From NCBI RefSeq assembly GCF_002422095.1, contig NZ_DITB01000102.1:1-12543 (forward strand): a DNA stretch of 12,543 nt, read 5' to 3'. Below the pieces are notes generated by a model, which saw only the letters and a list, made by a program, of their open reading frames with translations, did no database searches and was not told where the DNA came from. The position numbers and the translations under genes were made by a program. Positions 1 to 7,299 of the stretch are shown piece after piece. Positions within the stretch are counted from its first letter, which is position 1, and the number at the start of each line of letters is the position of its first letter. The DNA is from Flavobacterium sp. UBA6195. Its GTDB lineage: Bacteria; Bacteroidota; Bacteroidia; Flavobacteriales; Flavobacteriaceae.

Positions 1-120
1 TTAACAAAGATATGAGCCCCGATGGTAGCGGCATCCTTTTACAAACCTGACAGGTTTTTGAAAACCTATCAGGTTTGTAAAAGATATGAGCGGGACTAAA
101 AGTCTTTATGGAATGCTGAA
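1..120. repeat. Palindromic intergenic repeat element upstream of thrS
   Basis: The core is an inverted repeat with arms at 36-58 and 61-83, pairing at 22 of 23 positions around a 2-nt centre. Each arm also holds a smaller near-palindrome: AACCTGACAGGTT at 44-56 and AACCTATCAGGTT at 63-75. The direct repeat AAAGATATGAGC flanks it at 6-17 and 80-91. Outside the core, GCATCC (31-36) can pair with GGAATGC (110-116, one bulge), and GACT/AGTC (94-97, 101-104) forms a small hairpin. No ORF fits here. From memory, similar 'AACCTGACAGGTT' palindromes are scattered between genes in Flavobacterium genomes, so I read this as a dispersed repeat that may also terminate transcription from the gene to the left. 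The left boundary may lie outside the window. Confidence 0.7.
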
Positions 121-161
121 CGGCTGCTTCAAATCTTTTTTAACATTATACCTTATATATA

Positions 162-192
162 TTGTATGGATTTTATTATTCGTTTATATTTG
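162..192 (+). promoter_or_regulatory. Promoter of the thrS operon (Bacteroidota type)
   Basis: The -7 element TATATTTG at 185-192 is an exact match to the Bacteroidota consensus TAnnTTTG. A TTG at 162-164 lies 20 nt upstream, within the usual spacing for the -33 element. Transcription would start near 198-202, giving a leader of only about 10-15 nt before the thrS ATG. That leaves no room for a T-box or an E. coli-style thrS operator hairpin. Confidence 0.7.
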
Positions 193-212
193 CACCTTAT
201 AAATTTTAAACA

Positions 213-2153
213 ATGATAAAAGTTACTTTACCCGACGGGTCGGTTAAGGAGATGGCTCAAGGAGTTACTCCAATGGATGTTGCGAAAAGCATTAGTGAAG
301 GTTTGGCTAGAAACGTGATTTCGGCTTCCTATAATGGTACCACTATTGAAACGACGACGACCTTAACGACGGACGGTACACTTATATTATATACGTGGAA
401 TGACAAAGAAGGTAAAAAGACTTTTTGGCATTCGACTTCGCACGTGATGGCGCAAGCTTTGGAAGAATTATTTCCTGGAATTAAATTAACGCTTGGACCT
501 GCGATTGATAATGGTTTCTATTACGACGTAGATTTTGGTGATAAAAAAATTACGGATGCCGATTTCAAAAAGATTGAAGATCGTGTGTTAGAAATTTCGA
601 GAGAGAAACATGAATTTAAAATGCGTTCGGTTTCGAAAGCGGAAGCATTGGAGGTTTATAAAGATAATGAGTACAAAACTGAATTGATTTCGAATTTAGA
701 AGACGGAACCATTACGTTCTGCGATCATTCGAACTTCTTTGATTTGTGTCGTGGTGGACATATTCCGAATACAGGAATTATCAAAGCTATGAAAATCTTA
801 TCGGTGGCGGGTGCTTACTGGAGAGGTGATGAAAAGAACAAGCAGTTAACTCGTGTTTACGGAATTTCGTTCCCAAAACAAAAAGATTTAACGGATTACC
901 TTGAATTATTAGAAGAAGCAAAACGTCGCGACCATAGAAAATTAGGAAAAGAATTAGAATTATTCCATTTTTCACAAAAAGTAGGTCAAGGTTTACCATT
1001 ATGGCTACCAAAAGGTGCTGCTTTACGCGATAGATTAGAGCAATTCTTAAAAAAAGCACAGAAAAAAGCAGGTTACGAGCAAGTAGTTACGCCTCACATT
1101 GGAATGAAAGACTTATATGTAACTTCTGGACACTATGCTAAATATGGTGCGGATAGTTTCCAACCAATTCATACTCCGGCGGAAGGTGAAGAGTTCTTGT
1201 TAAAACCAATGAACTGTCCACACCACTGTGAGATTTACAATGCAAGACCTTGGTCGTATAAAGATTTACCAAAACGTTATGCTGAATTTGGAACAGTTTA
1301 TCGTTATGAGCAATCGGGTGAATTGCATGGATTGACTCGTGTTAGAGGATTTACTCAGGATGATGCGCACATTTTCTGTACGCCTGATCAATTGGATGCG
1401 GAATTCAAAAATGTTATCGACTTAGTATTATATGTTTTTGGTTCGTTAGGATTTGAAAACTTTACGGCTCAGGTATCGGTTCGTGATTTAGATAATCCGG
1501 ATAAATATATAGGTAGCGTAGAAAACTGGGAAAAAGCAGAAAATGCAATTATCAGTGCAGCGAAAGACAAAGGATTGAATTATGTGATTGAAGCTGGAGA
1601 AGCGGCTTTCTATGGTCCAAAATTGGATTTCATGGTAAAAGATGCTTTAGGCAGAAGTTGGCAATTAGGAACCATTCAAGTAGATTACAATTTACCAGAG
1701 CGTTTTGAATTGTCTTATAAAGGTGCGGATGACAAGTTACATCGCCCAGTTATGATTCACCGAGCGCCTTTTGGTTCGATGGAACGTTTTATCGCTATTT
1801 TATTAGAACACACAGCAGGAAATTTCCCAATTTGGTTGATGCCAGAGCAAGCTATAATCTTGTCTTTGAGTGAGAAATATGAAAATTATGCGAAAAAAGT
1901 TTTAGATTTGCTAGAAAATCACGAAATTCGCGCCCTAATTGACAACCGAAACGAAACAATCGGGAAGAAAATTAGAGAAGCGGAGATGAATAAATATCCG
2001 TTTATGCTGATTGTTGGCGAGGAAGAAGAGAAAAACGGAACCATTTCTGTGAGACAACGCGGACAAGAAGGAAAAGGAAATGTATCGGTTACTATTGAGC
2101 AATTTGCTGCAATGATAAACGAAGAAATCAATAAAACATTAAAACAATTTTAA
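213..2153 (+). CDS. thrS: Threonine--tRNA ligase (ThrRS)
   Basis: Charges tRNA-Thr with threonine in the cytosol and removes misattached serine. The 646 residues match full-length bacterial ThrRS (E. coli 642). In order: TGS domain (about 1-61); editing domain with H73xxxH77 and C179/H183 in CRGGH; class II catalytic core from about 245, with the zinc ligands C335 (MNCPHH), H386 (DDAHIF) and H516 (MIHRAPFGS) and the motif 2 region at 363-388; anticodon-binding domain from about 545 (PIWLMPEQ) to the end. All key residues are present, so the enzyme should be active and proofreading. It is the first gene of the thrS-infC-rpmI-rplT operon, and infC follows 22 nt after its stop. The ATG at 213 fits the TGS start and the nearby promoter. 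Confidence 0.98.
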   Translation: MIKVTLPDGSVKEMAQGVTPMDVAKSISEGLARNVISASYNGTTIETTTTLTTDGTLILYTWNDKEGKKTFWHSTSHVMAQALEELFPGIKLTLGPAIDNGFYYDVDFGDKKITDADFKKIEDRVLEISREKHEFKMRSVSKAEALEVYKDNEYKTELISNLEDGTITFCDHSNFFDLCRGGHIPNTGIIKAMKILSVAGAYWRGDEKNKQLTRVYGISFPKQKDLTDYLELLEEAKRRDHRKLGKELELFHFSQKVGQGLPLWLPKGAALRDRLEQFLKKAQKKAGYEQVVTPHIGMKDLYVTSGHYAKYGADSFQPIHTPAEGEEFLLKPMNCPHHCEIYNARPWSYKDLPKRYAEFGTVYRYEQSGELHGLTRVRGFTQDDAHIFCTPDQLDAEFKNVIDLVLYVFGSLGFENFTAQVSVRDLDNPDKYIGSVENWEKAENAIISAAKDKGLNYVIEAGEAAFYGPKLDFMVKDALGRSWQLGTIQVDYNLPERFELSYKGADDKLHRPVMIHRAPFGSMERFIAILLEHTAGNFPIWLMPEQAIILSLSEKYENYAKKVLDLLENHEIRALIDNRNETIGKKIREAEMNKYPFMLIVGEEEEKNGTISVRQRGQEGKGNVSVTIEQFAAMINEEINKTLKQF

Positions 2154-2175
2154 GTTTAACTAAAATCTTAAAGCC

Positions 2176-2730
2176 ATAGCAATTAGAAACAACAGAGGTT
2201 TTCAACCTCGCGAAGAGAAAAAAGCAGCGCACCGTATCAACAATTTGATTCGTGTACCTGAAGTACGTTTAGTAGGCGAAAACATTGAGCCTGGAGTTTA
2301 CAAAATAGCGGAAGCCCTTCGTTTAGCTGAAGAGCAAGAAGTTGATTTGGTAGAGATTTCTCCAAATGCTGAGCCACCCGTTTGTAAATTGATGGATTAT
2401 GGTAAGTTTTTGTACCAACAAAAGAAGAGAGATAAAGAGCTTAAAGCAAAATCGACTCAGATTGTAATTAAGGAGATCCGTTTTGGACCTCAAACAGATG
2501 AGCATGATTATGAGTTTAAGAAAAAGAACGCGATTAAATTTTTACAAGATGGTGCTAAATTAAAAGCATTCGTATTCTTTAAAGGGCGTTCGATTATCTA
2601 CAAAGAGCAAGGACAAATTTTGTTATTACGTTTGGCTCAAGAATTGGAAGAGTTTGGAAAAGTAGAAGCGATGCCAGTTTTAGAAGGAAAACGTATGATT
2701 ATGTACATTGCTCCGAAGAAGAAAAAGTAA
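2176..2730 (+). CDS. infC: Translation initiation factor IF-3, non-canonical start codon
   Basis: IF-3 binds the 30S subunit, checks start codon and initiator tRNA pairing, and prevents premature 50S joining. The reading frame is open from the TAA at 2161, and its first ATG/GTG/TTG is the TTG at 2245, inside the conserved N-terminal domain. Reading back in frame gives AIRNNRGFQP then REEKKAAHRINN, the normal IF-3 N-terminus, so translation must begin at ATA 2176 (184 aa) or ATT 2182 (182 aa). I chose 2176 because flavobacterial IF-3 is commonly MAIR-like, as I remember it. Family signatures include VDLVEISPNAEPPVCKLMDY and IKEIRFGP; the C-terminal KKKK tail is also typical. E. coli infC starts at AUU, which lets IF-3 repress its own synthesis; a similar control is inferred here. 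The function is certain; the exact start is not. Confidence 0.95.
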   Translation: MAIRNNRGFQPREEKKAAHRINNLIRVPEVRLVGENIEPGVYKIAEALRLAEEQEVDLVEISPNAEPPVCKLMDYGKFLYQQKKRDKELKAKSTQIVIKEIRFGPQTDEHDYEFKKKNAIKFLQDGAKLKAFVFFKGRSIIYKEQGQILLLRLAQELEEFGKVEAMPVLEGKRMIMYIAPKKKK

Positions 2731-2732
2731 AC

Positions 2733-2784
2733 AGTTAACAGTCGCAGTGTTCAGTAGTTAATCTGAAAACAGAGACTGAAAACT
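2733..2784. repeat. Imperfect inverted repeat in the infC-rpmI gap
   Basis: Arms at 2733-2754 and 2763-2784 match at 17 of 22 positions around an 8-nt loop. They are built from CAGT/ACTG words (CAGTCGCAGTGTTCAG against CTGAAAACAGAGACTG). There is no T-tract directly after the stem, so it is not a classical terminator. I remember similar CAGT-rich repeats being common between genes in flavobacteria. It sits inside an operon, so it could affect mRNA stability or act as an RNA target, but a degenerate dispersed repeat is the simpler reading. Confidence 0.55.
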
Positions 2785-2825
2785 AAAAAATAATAAGTAA
2801 GATAGATTATAAATACAGGAAGAAA

Positions 2826-3023
2826 ATGCCTAAAATGAAAACAAAATCTAGTGCTAAGAAACGTTTCAAAGTTACTGGCTCTGGAAAAATTAAAAGAAAA
2901 CACGCTTTTAAAAGTCACATTTTGACTAAAAAATCTAAAAAGCGTAAATTAGCTTTAACTCACGCTACATTGGTTCACCCAACAGATGAGAGAAGCATTA
3001 AACAACAATTAAATTTAATTTAA
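2826..3023 (+). CDS. rpmI: 50S ribosomal protein L35 (bL35)
   Basis: Small, highly basic protein of the large ribosomal subunit. Its 65 residues equal the E. coli length, and it opens with the family signature MPKMKTKSSAKKRFKVTGSG. A Lys/Arg-rich middle (KIKRKHAFKSHILTKKSKKRK) contacts rRNA. An AGGAAG purine run at 2817-2822 lies just before the ATG, one of the better Shine-Dalgarno-like sites in this window. It lies between infC (95-nt gap) and rplT (124-nt gap), the conserved bacterial order. Confidence 0.97.
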   Translation: MPKMKTKSSAKKRFKVTGSGKIKRKHAFKSHILTKKSKKRKLALTHATLVHPTDERSIKQQLNLI

Positions 3024-3068
3024 TCGTTGTTGGTTAAAACAATTTAGTAACCCTGGAGTGGGCTGAAC

Positions 3069-3109
3069 GAAGTACAAAGTTAAAAGTACAAAGTACGAAG
3101 TTTAAAAGT
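3069..3109 (+). repeat. AAGTAC-type short tandem repeats in the rpmI-rplT gap
   Basis: AGTACAAAGT occurs at 3071-3080 and again at 3085-3094, and the variant AGTACGAAGT overlaps at 3092-3101. GAAGT and TTAAAAGT words fill the remainder. The tract is non-coding. I remember similar AAGTACGAAGTAC tracts as dispersed intergenic repeats in Flavobacterium. No strong stem-loop is visible. Confidence 0.55.
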
Positions 3110-3147
3110 GTTGAAAAACCGCCTTACTGCAAAAAACATTTAAAATT

Positions 3148-3492
3148 ATGCCAAGAGCAACAAATTCAGTAGCTACAAAAGCTAGAAAAAAAAGAGTATT
3201 AAAACAAGCCAAAGGTTTCTTTGGAAGACGTAAAAACGTTTGGACTGTAGCTAAAAACGCGGTAGAAAAAGCAATGGTTTATGCTTACCGTGATAGAAAA
3301 CAAAACAAAAGAAACTTCCGTGCATTATGGATTATGCGTATTAACGCTGGTGCTCGTTTACACGGAATGAGTTATTCTCAGTTTATGGGGAAAGTAAAAG
3401 CTAACAACATCGAATTGAACCGTAAAGTTCTTGCAGATTTAGCTATGAACCACCCAGCTGCTTTCACAGCTATCGTTAACAAAATTAAATAA
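3148..3492 (+). CDS. rplT: 50S ribosomal protein L20 (bL20)
   Basis: Early-assembly protein of the large subunit that binds 23S rRNA. Its 114 residues are close to the E. coli length of about 118. The family features are all here: MPRATNSVATKARKKRVLKQAKGF-like N-terminus with the long basic extension, then GRRKNVWTVAKNAVEKA, YRDRKQNKRNFRALWIMRINA and a globular C-terminal half (NRKVLADLAM). It is the last gene of the thrS operon and is followed by an intrinsic terminator. In E. coli and Bacillus, L20 represses its own operon by binding mRNA; whether that happens here cannot be read from the sequence. Confidence 0.98.
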   Translation: MPRATNSVATKARKKRVLKQAKGFFGRRKNVWTVAKNAVEKAMVYAYRDRKQNKRNFRALWIMRINAGARLHGMSYSQFMGKVKANNIELNRKVLADLAMNHPAAFTAIVNKIK

Positions 3493-3526
3493 TTACGTCT
3501 AACTCAGTTTATCTTACTTATATATT

Positions 3527-3557
3527 AAACCCCGATGAAAATCGGGGTTTTTTATTT
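3527..3557 (+). terminator. Intrinsic terminator of the thrS-rplT operon
   Basis: A perfect 10-bp stem, AAACCCCGAT (3527-3536) with ATCGGGGTTT (3541-3550), closes a GAAA tetraloop and runs into TTTTTTATTTT. It lies 35 nt after the rplT stop. Confidence 0.93.
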
Positions 3558-3621
3558 TAAGCACGGAATGTGATTTGGTATTATATAGATTCAATTATTA
3601 ATTTAAAAACCTATAATTCCT

Positions 3622-4779
3622 TTATTCATAGTATTCTATTTTTCTTTCAGCAATTAAAGTAGGATCTCCTTTAACTTTTTGACCCTCTAAATACAAATAA
3701 CATTTAATCCAGTTATTGTATTGGTCATATTCATACTCATAAAAACGAGTAGTGGTATCTGAAGTACTTTGTTCGGGATAGTCTTTTGTAAACTCTCTTT
3801 TTATGATATCGCCTTGTTCATTAAAATGAGATACCCAGCGTTTGGTTGGGTAATTCCAATCAGTTACATTGTATTCAAAATAATTTTCTGACTTTTCTAC
3901 AAAATCTTTGGTTGAGTGGTAGGTATAATTTGATTGAGCAGCTAACAAAGTTCCGTCTTCATTAAAATCATATAAAGAAATTTGTGTAATTCTATCTTGC
4001 TTATCATATTGATACTGAACTTCCAATTTACCACCATTGTTTTCTGGAATAATCATATCTATAGACAAAACATATATATAGAGAGGATAGTAGTCACTCT
4101 TTTCGTTGTAACCAGGGAATATTTCTTGTTTTATTACCTGGTTTTTATCATTATAATGATAAGTAATAGTATAATATAAATCTTCTTCTTTTGCTACTTT
4201 ATAGGGTGTAAAATCATACAAATGCGGTGGGTTATAATATTTTTGCTGTTTAATTCTGCCTTTGTCATCATATACATATTTATATATATACTCTATTAAT
4301 CCTTTTTCTAAACCATTACCAATGTCATATTCATAAACATAGTATGTTGGATTATAGTATAATAATTCTGAATAAACATTTCGATAATACTTTATGTTTG
4401 GAGTTATTTGAAACGATTTTTTAAGGTCCTCTTCATTGTATTCAAAATTAATAGATTTCTTAGGAATTATAGGTCTAAAAATATTTAAACTATCCATTTT
4501 GAAATTATATCTAGAATTTGTTTTTATTAACCCGTTTTCATAAAATTCAAAATTCCCACCTTTCAAATCATTATCAATTTTGTAGTCTTGATAATAATCA
4601 ATATTTTCTTTTTTATAAGTAAATGCAATCTTAACTGATTTTATAGGACCGTTAAAATGAGTCTCTGTATTTTTTTTGCTCAAAAGAATATGTGGCATAT
4701 TATTAGTCTGCTGTATCTTGGTTTGAGCACAGGAGGTAATGAATATTAAGAATAGAATGTATGAAAATAAATATCGCAT
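3622..4779 (-). CDS. Putative lipoprotein with YD/RHS-like repeats
   Basis: Function unknown. The N-terminus is a lipoprotein signal: a basic start (MRY), a hydrophobic stretch at about 4-15 and a lipobox ending at C17 (FITSC), so the mature protein should be lipid-anchored to an envelope membrane. The body of about 365 residues is rich in Tyr, Asn, Asp and Lys. It repeats a strand-turn-strand pattern near 165-181 (YKYVYDDKGRIKQQKYY), 205-220 (ITYHYNDKNQVIKQEI), 254-270 (VQYQYDKQDRITQISLY) and 346-363 (FYEYEYDQYNNWIKCYLY). This resembles YD/RHS repeats, but there is no toxin domain or RHS core motif. It is a stand-alone gene, divergent from rlmF. It could be a surface or periplasmic binding protein; no partner is apparent. 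Confidence 0.85.
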   Translation of the reverse strand: MRYLFSYILFLIFITSCAQTKIQQTNNMPHILLSKKNTETHFNGPIKSVKIAFTYKKENIDYYQDYKIDNDLKGGNFEFYENGLIKTNSRYNFKMDSLNIFRPIIPKKSINFEYNEEDLKKSFQITPNIKYYRNVYSELLYYNPTYYVYEYDIGNGLEKGLIEYIYKYVYDDKGRIKQQKYYNPPHLYDFTPYKVAKEEDLYYTITYHYNDKNQVIKQEIFPGYNEKSDYYPLYIYVLSIDMIIPENNGGKLEVQYQYDKQDRITQISLYDFNEDGTLLAAQSNYTYHSTKDFVEKSENYFEYNVTDWNYPTKRWVSHFNEQGDIIKREFTKDYPEQSTSDTTTRFYEYEYDQYNNWIKCYLYLEGQKVKGDPTLIAERKIEYYE

Positions 4780-4819
4780 TTAAATCAGTAATTAAAATTA
4801 TTTAAATTAGAAGTTTTTT

Positions 4820-4827
4820 CAAATATA
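4820..4827 (-). promoter_or_regulatory. Probable -7 element for the YD-repeat lipoprotein
   Basis: The minus strand reads TATATTTG, an exact TAnnTTTG match about 40 nt upstream of the lipoprotein ATG. No well-spaced -33 TTG is seen, so this rests on one box. Confidence 0.45.
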
Positions 4828-4907
4828 TAGTTTTCAAATCATATTTCGATTTTAGGATCAAAAAAAGTGCCATAAAATCCAGCAAGCTATTATTCCTAAG
4901 AATTCAA

Positions 4908-4915
4908 TACCTTTA
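4908..4915 (+). promoter_or_regulatory. Probable -7 element for rlmF
   Basis: TACCTTTA differs from TAnnTTTG only in the last base and lies 18 nt before the TTG start of rlmF. It implies a very short leader, as for thrS. No clear -33 box is visible. Confidence 0.45.
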
Positions 4916-4933
4916 CACTTTAAAAACAATACC

Positions 4934-5833
4934 TTGAATACAACCAAAACCATAACCGGCTTTCATCCGAAAAACAAACACCACGGCAAATACGATTTCA
5001 AAACTTTAATTGCGGCTAATCCTGATTTAGCGCCATTTGTTGCGGTAAATGAATTTGGTACCGAAACGATTGATTTTGCGAATCCTGATGCGGTGAAAAT
5101 GTTGAACAAAGCGTTGTTGTTGCATTATTATGGTTTGAAAAATTGGGATATTCCAAAAGGTTTTCTTTGTCCGCCCATTCCAGGACGAGCAGAGTATATT
5201 CATCAAGTTGCCGATATTTTAAAAGACACGTACGGAACACTTCAAACGAAGCATAAAATTCGCATTTTAGATGTCGGAATTGGAGCAAATTGTATTTATC
5301 CGATAATTGGTGTATCGGAATACAATTGGCGTTTTGTGGGTAGCGAAGTCGATAAACAAGCTTTTGAAGCGGCTCAGGAAAATATCAATTCGAATCAGAA
5401 ATTAAAAGAAAACGTTGCGTTGCGATTGCAAACTTCAAAACGAAACATTTTCAAGAATATCATTCTTCCAGAAGATCAATTTGATATGACGATTTGCAAT
5501 CCGCCTTTCCATAGTTCGAAAGAAGAAGCGAATAAAGGCACGATTCGCAAAAACAAAAACTTAGGTATTGAAGATTCTAAGAAACCTACGTTGAACTTTG
5601 GTGGTGTGAATTCAGAACTCTGGTGTGAAGGTGGTGAACTAACGTTTATCAGCAATATGATTTATGAAAGTGTGCATTTTAAAGCGCAAGTAAAATGGTT
5701 TTCGTCGTTAGTTTCGAAAAAGGATAATTTGAAACCGTTGCTTTCACATCTTAAAAAAGTAAAAGCTACGTACCAAATTACAGAAATGAAACACGGGAAT
5801 AAAGTGAGTAGAATTTTATTTTGGAAGTTTTAA
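4934..5833 (+). CDS. rlmF: 23S rRNA (adenine(1618)-N6)-methyltransferase, TTG start
   Basis: Uses S-adenosylmethionine to N6-methylate A1618 of 23S rRNA. The 299 residues align along their length with the E. coli family member (about 308 aa): FHPKNKHHGKYDF at 10-22, TIDFANPDAVKMLNKALLLH, WDIPKGFLCPPIPGRAEYIH, SAM motif I ILDVGIGANC (111-120), catalytic motif IV CNPPFH (188-193), and LNFGG/ELWCEGGE at 220-235. There is no ATG between the upstream sequence and the conserved HPKN motif, and the only plausible initiator is TTG at 4934. That fits the -7 box 18 nt upstream. It is a single gene, divergent from the lipoprotein gene and convergent with the 428-aa gene. Confidence 0.95.
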   Translation: MNTTKTITGFHPKNKHHGKYDFKTLIAANPDLAPFVAVNEFGTETIDFANPDAVKMLNKALLLHYYGLKNWDIPKGFLCPPIPGRAEYIHQVADILKDTYGTLQTKHKIRILDVGIGANCIYPIIGVSEYNWRFVGSEVDKQAFEAAQENINSNQKLKENVALRLQTSKRNIFKNIILPEDQFDMTICNPPFHSSKEEANKGTIRKNKNLGIEDSKKPTLNFGGVNSELWCEGGELTFISNMIYESVHFKAQVKWFSSLVSKKDNLKPLLSHLKKVKATYQITEMKHGNKVSRILFWKF

Positions 5834-5834
5834 A

Positions 5835-5859
5835 GATGATGGATGATGGGTGATGGATG
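5835..5859 (+). repeat. GATG-type short repeat after rlmF
   Basis: A run of GATGATGGATGATGGG followed by TGATGGATG begins just after the rlmF stop. It is a simple-sequence tract with no coding role. Similar GATGGATG tracts are, from memory, frequent between genes in flavobacteria. Confidence 0.5.
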
Positions 5860-5877
5860 TTTTTAGTTCTCGATACA

Positions 5878-5915
5878 TTTTGTATTTATACATATAAGGA
5901 ATTACAAATACAAAA
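5878..5915. terminator. Possible bidirectional terminator between convergent genes
   Basis: A perfect 10-bp inverted repeat, TTTTGTATTT (5878-5887) and AAATACAAAA (5906-5915), has an 18-nt loop. It lies between the 3' ends of rlmF (+) and the 428-aa gene (-). The stem is almost all A/T and there is no adjacent T-run on the + strand, so this is a weak call. Confidence 0.3.
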
Positions 5916-5952
5916 CACTCTAAGTAAAAATAAAGAATAGCTTTGTAGTAAC

Positions 5953-7239
5953 TTACGTTTTCAACTTTTTCTTTCTTGCCGCCGGAAACAACACATTATT
6001 TAATATTAAACGATAACCTGGCGAATTGGGATGTAAATCTAAAACCGTTGGAGCATCTCCTACTCTATGCTGGTAATCTTCTGGATCGTGGCCACCGTAA
6101 AAAGTGAACATTCCTTTTCCTTTGTTTCCGTGAATATAGCGCGCTTCTCCATTGATTTTACATTCGCCCATTACTAAGACATTCGATTTTATTTTTTCGG
6201 CATTAAAAGCCGTGGTTTGTCCCATAAATCCTTTTACCAATTGCGTATGATTTTGGCACAACATCGTAGGAATTGGATCCCATTTTGCCGAATATTCCAT
6301 TAAAGTGAAATAGTCTTTATCCATAGTAAAAGCGCCTTTTCCGTGTTCTTCGGTGGTATCGATATCCGAGAATTCATAGACCATTGGGTTACGAACTAAA
6401 GTATAGTCTTTAAAAGCGAAAGTATTGGAATAATCGATTTTTGCTTGATAATTAGCTTCTGAATCGTCACCGTCGAACATGGGTTCGCAAATATCAACAC
6501 CCTCTGCCGAAAGTGCTATATCAAAACTATCGGTTGCTGAGCACATGGCAAACATGAATCCCCCACCGATTACAAAATCTCTAATTTTCTTTGCTACTGC
6601 TAATTTTTCTTCTGATACTTTGTTGTAACCAAGTTTTTTTGCTAGCGCTTCAGCTTCTGCTTTTTGTTGGATGTACCAAGGCGCCGTTCTATAAGCTCCA
6701 AAAAATTTACCGTATTGTCCTGTGAAATCTTCATGATGCAAGTGCAACCAATCATATAATAATAGTTGATCAGACAATACTTCCTCATCATAAATTTCGG
6801 TATAGGGAATTTCAGCATAGGTCAACACCATTGTCACCGCATCGTCCCAAGGTTGTTTTCCTTTTGGAGTATATACGGCTATTTTAGGTGCTTTTTCTAA
6901 GACAACCGTTTCCATATTTTGAGAAGGCGAACTAATATCATCTAAAATAGAATTGGCGGATGCATCCGATAGTATTTCAAAAGTTACTCCTCTGATTTGA
7001 CATTCTTTTCTAATTTCGGGAGCATCGGGTAATAAAAACGAGCCGCCTCTGTAATTTAATAACCAACTTACTTTGTAACTTTTGTCTAAAGCCCAATAGG
7101 TAATGCCGTATGCTTTTAAGTGATTTTGCTGTCCTTCGGCTTCCATTGGGAGCAATAGAAATGATGCTCTGCTTGTAAAAGTGCAAAGAAAAAACAATAC
7201 TATAAATAAATTAAGGCTTTTAAACTTCATGAATTTCAT
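5953..7239 (-). CDS. Exported protein of the Bacteroidota family labelled 'asparagine synthetase B'
   Basis: The 428-aa product starts with a signal-peptide-like stretch: MKFMKFKSLN, a hydrophobic core at about 10-20 (LFIVLFFLCTF), then SRASF. The mature protein is therefore probably periplasmic or envelope-located. The middle has a Rossmann or amidotransferase-like look: KIAVYTPKGKQPWDDAV at 119-135, and GGGFMFAMCSATDSF at 225-239, where Cys233 follows a Gly-rich turn. A second conserved-looking stretch is GMFTFYGGHDPEDYQHRVGD (376-395). I recognise this family as commonly annotated 'asparagine synthetase B' in flavobacteria. However, it has no N-terminal Cys2 glutaminase and no SGGxDS ATP-pyrophosphatase motif, and it is shorter than AsnB (about 550 aa), so that name is probably wrong. 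A ThuA/GATase1-like fold is my inference. ATG 7239 and ATG 7230 are both possible starts. Confidence 0.85.
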   Translation of the reverse strand: MKFMKFKSLNLFIVLFFLCTFTSRASFLLLPMEAEGQQNHLKAYGITYWALDKSYKVSWLLNYRGGSFLLPDAPEIRKECQIRGVTFEILSDASANSILDDISSPSQNMETVVLEKAPKIAVYTPKGKQPWDDAVTMVLTYAEIPYTEIYDEEVLSDQLLLYDWLHLHHEDFTGQYGKFFGAYRTAPWYIQQKAEAEALAKKLGYNKVSEEKLAVAKKIRDFVIGGGFMFAMCSATDSFDIALSAEGVDICEPMFDGDDSEANYQAKIDYSNTFAFKDYTLVRNPMVYEFSDIDTTEEHGKGAFTMDKDYFTLMEYSAKWDPIPTMLCQNHTQLVKGFMGQTTAFNAEKIKSNVLVMGECKINGEARYIHGNKGKGMFTFYGGHDPEDYQHRVGDAPTVLDLHPNSPGYRLILNNVLFPAARKKKLKT

Positions 7240-7299
7240 ATATAATCGACTAATTTAAAACATTTTTGGGGATTTACATTTACAGAAATGTTAAAGTCA

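Noticed and set aside
2245..2730. infC as a 161-aa gene starting at TTG 2245
   Set aside because: It would remove the conserved IF-3 N-terminus that is encoded in frame just upstream.
3982..4179. 65-codon plus-strand hydrophobic ORF inside the lipoprotein gene
   Set aside because: It is antisense to a supported gene. Its hydrophobicity reflects reading Tyr/Asn/Lys-rich AT codons on the other strand.
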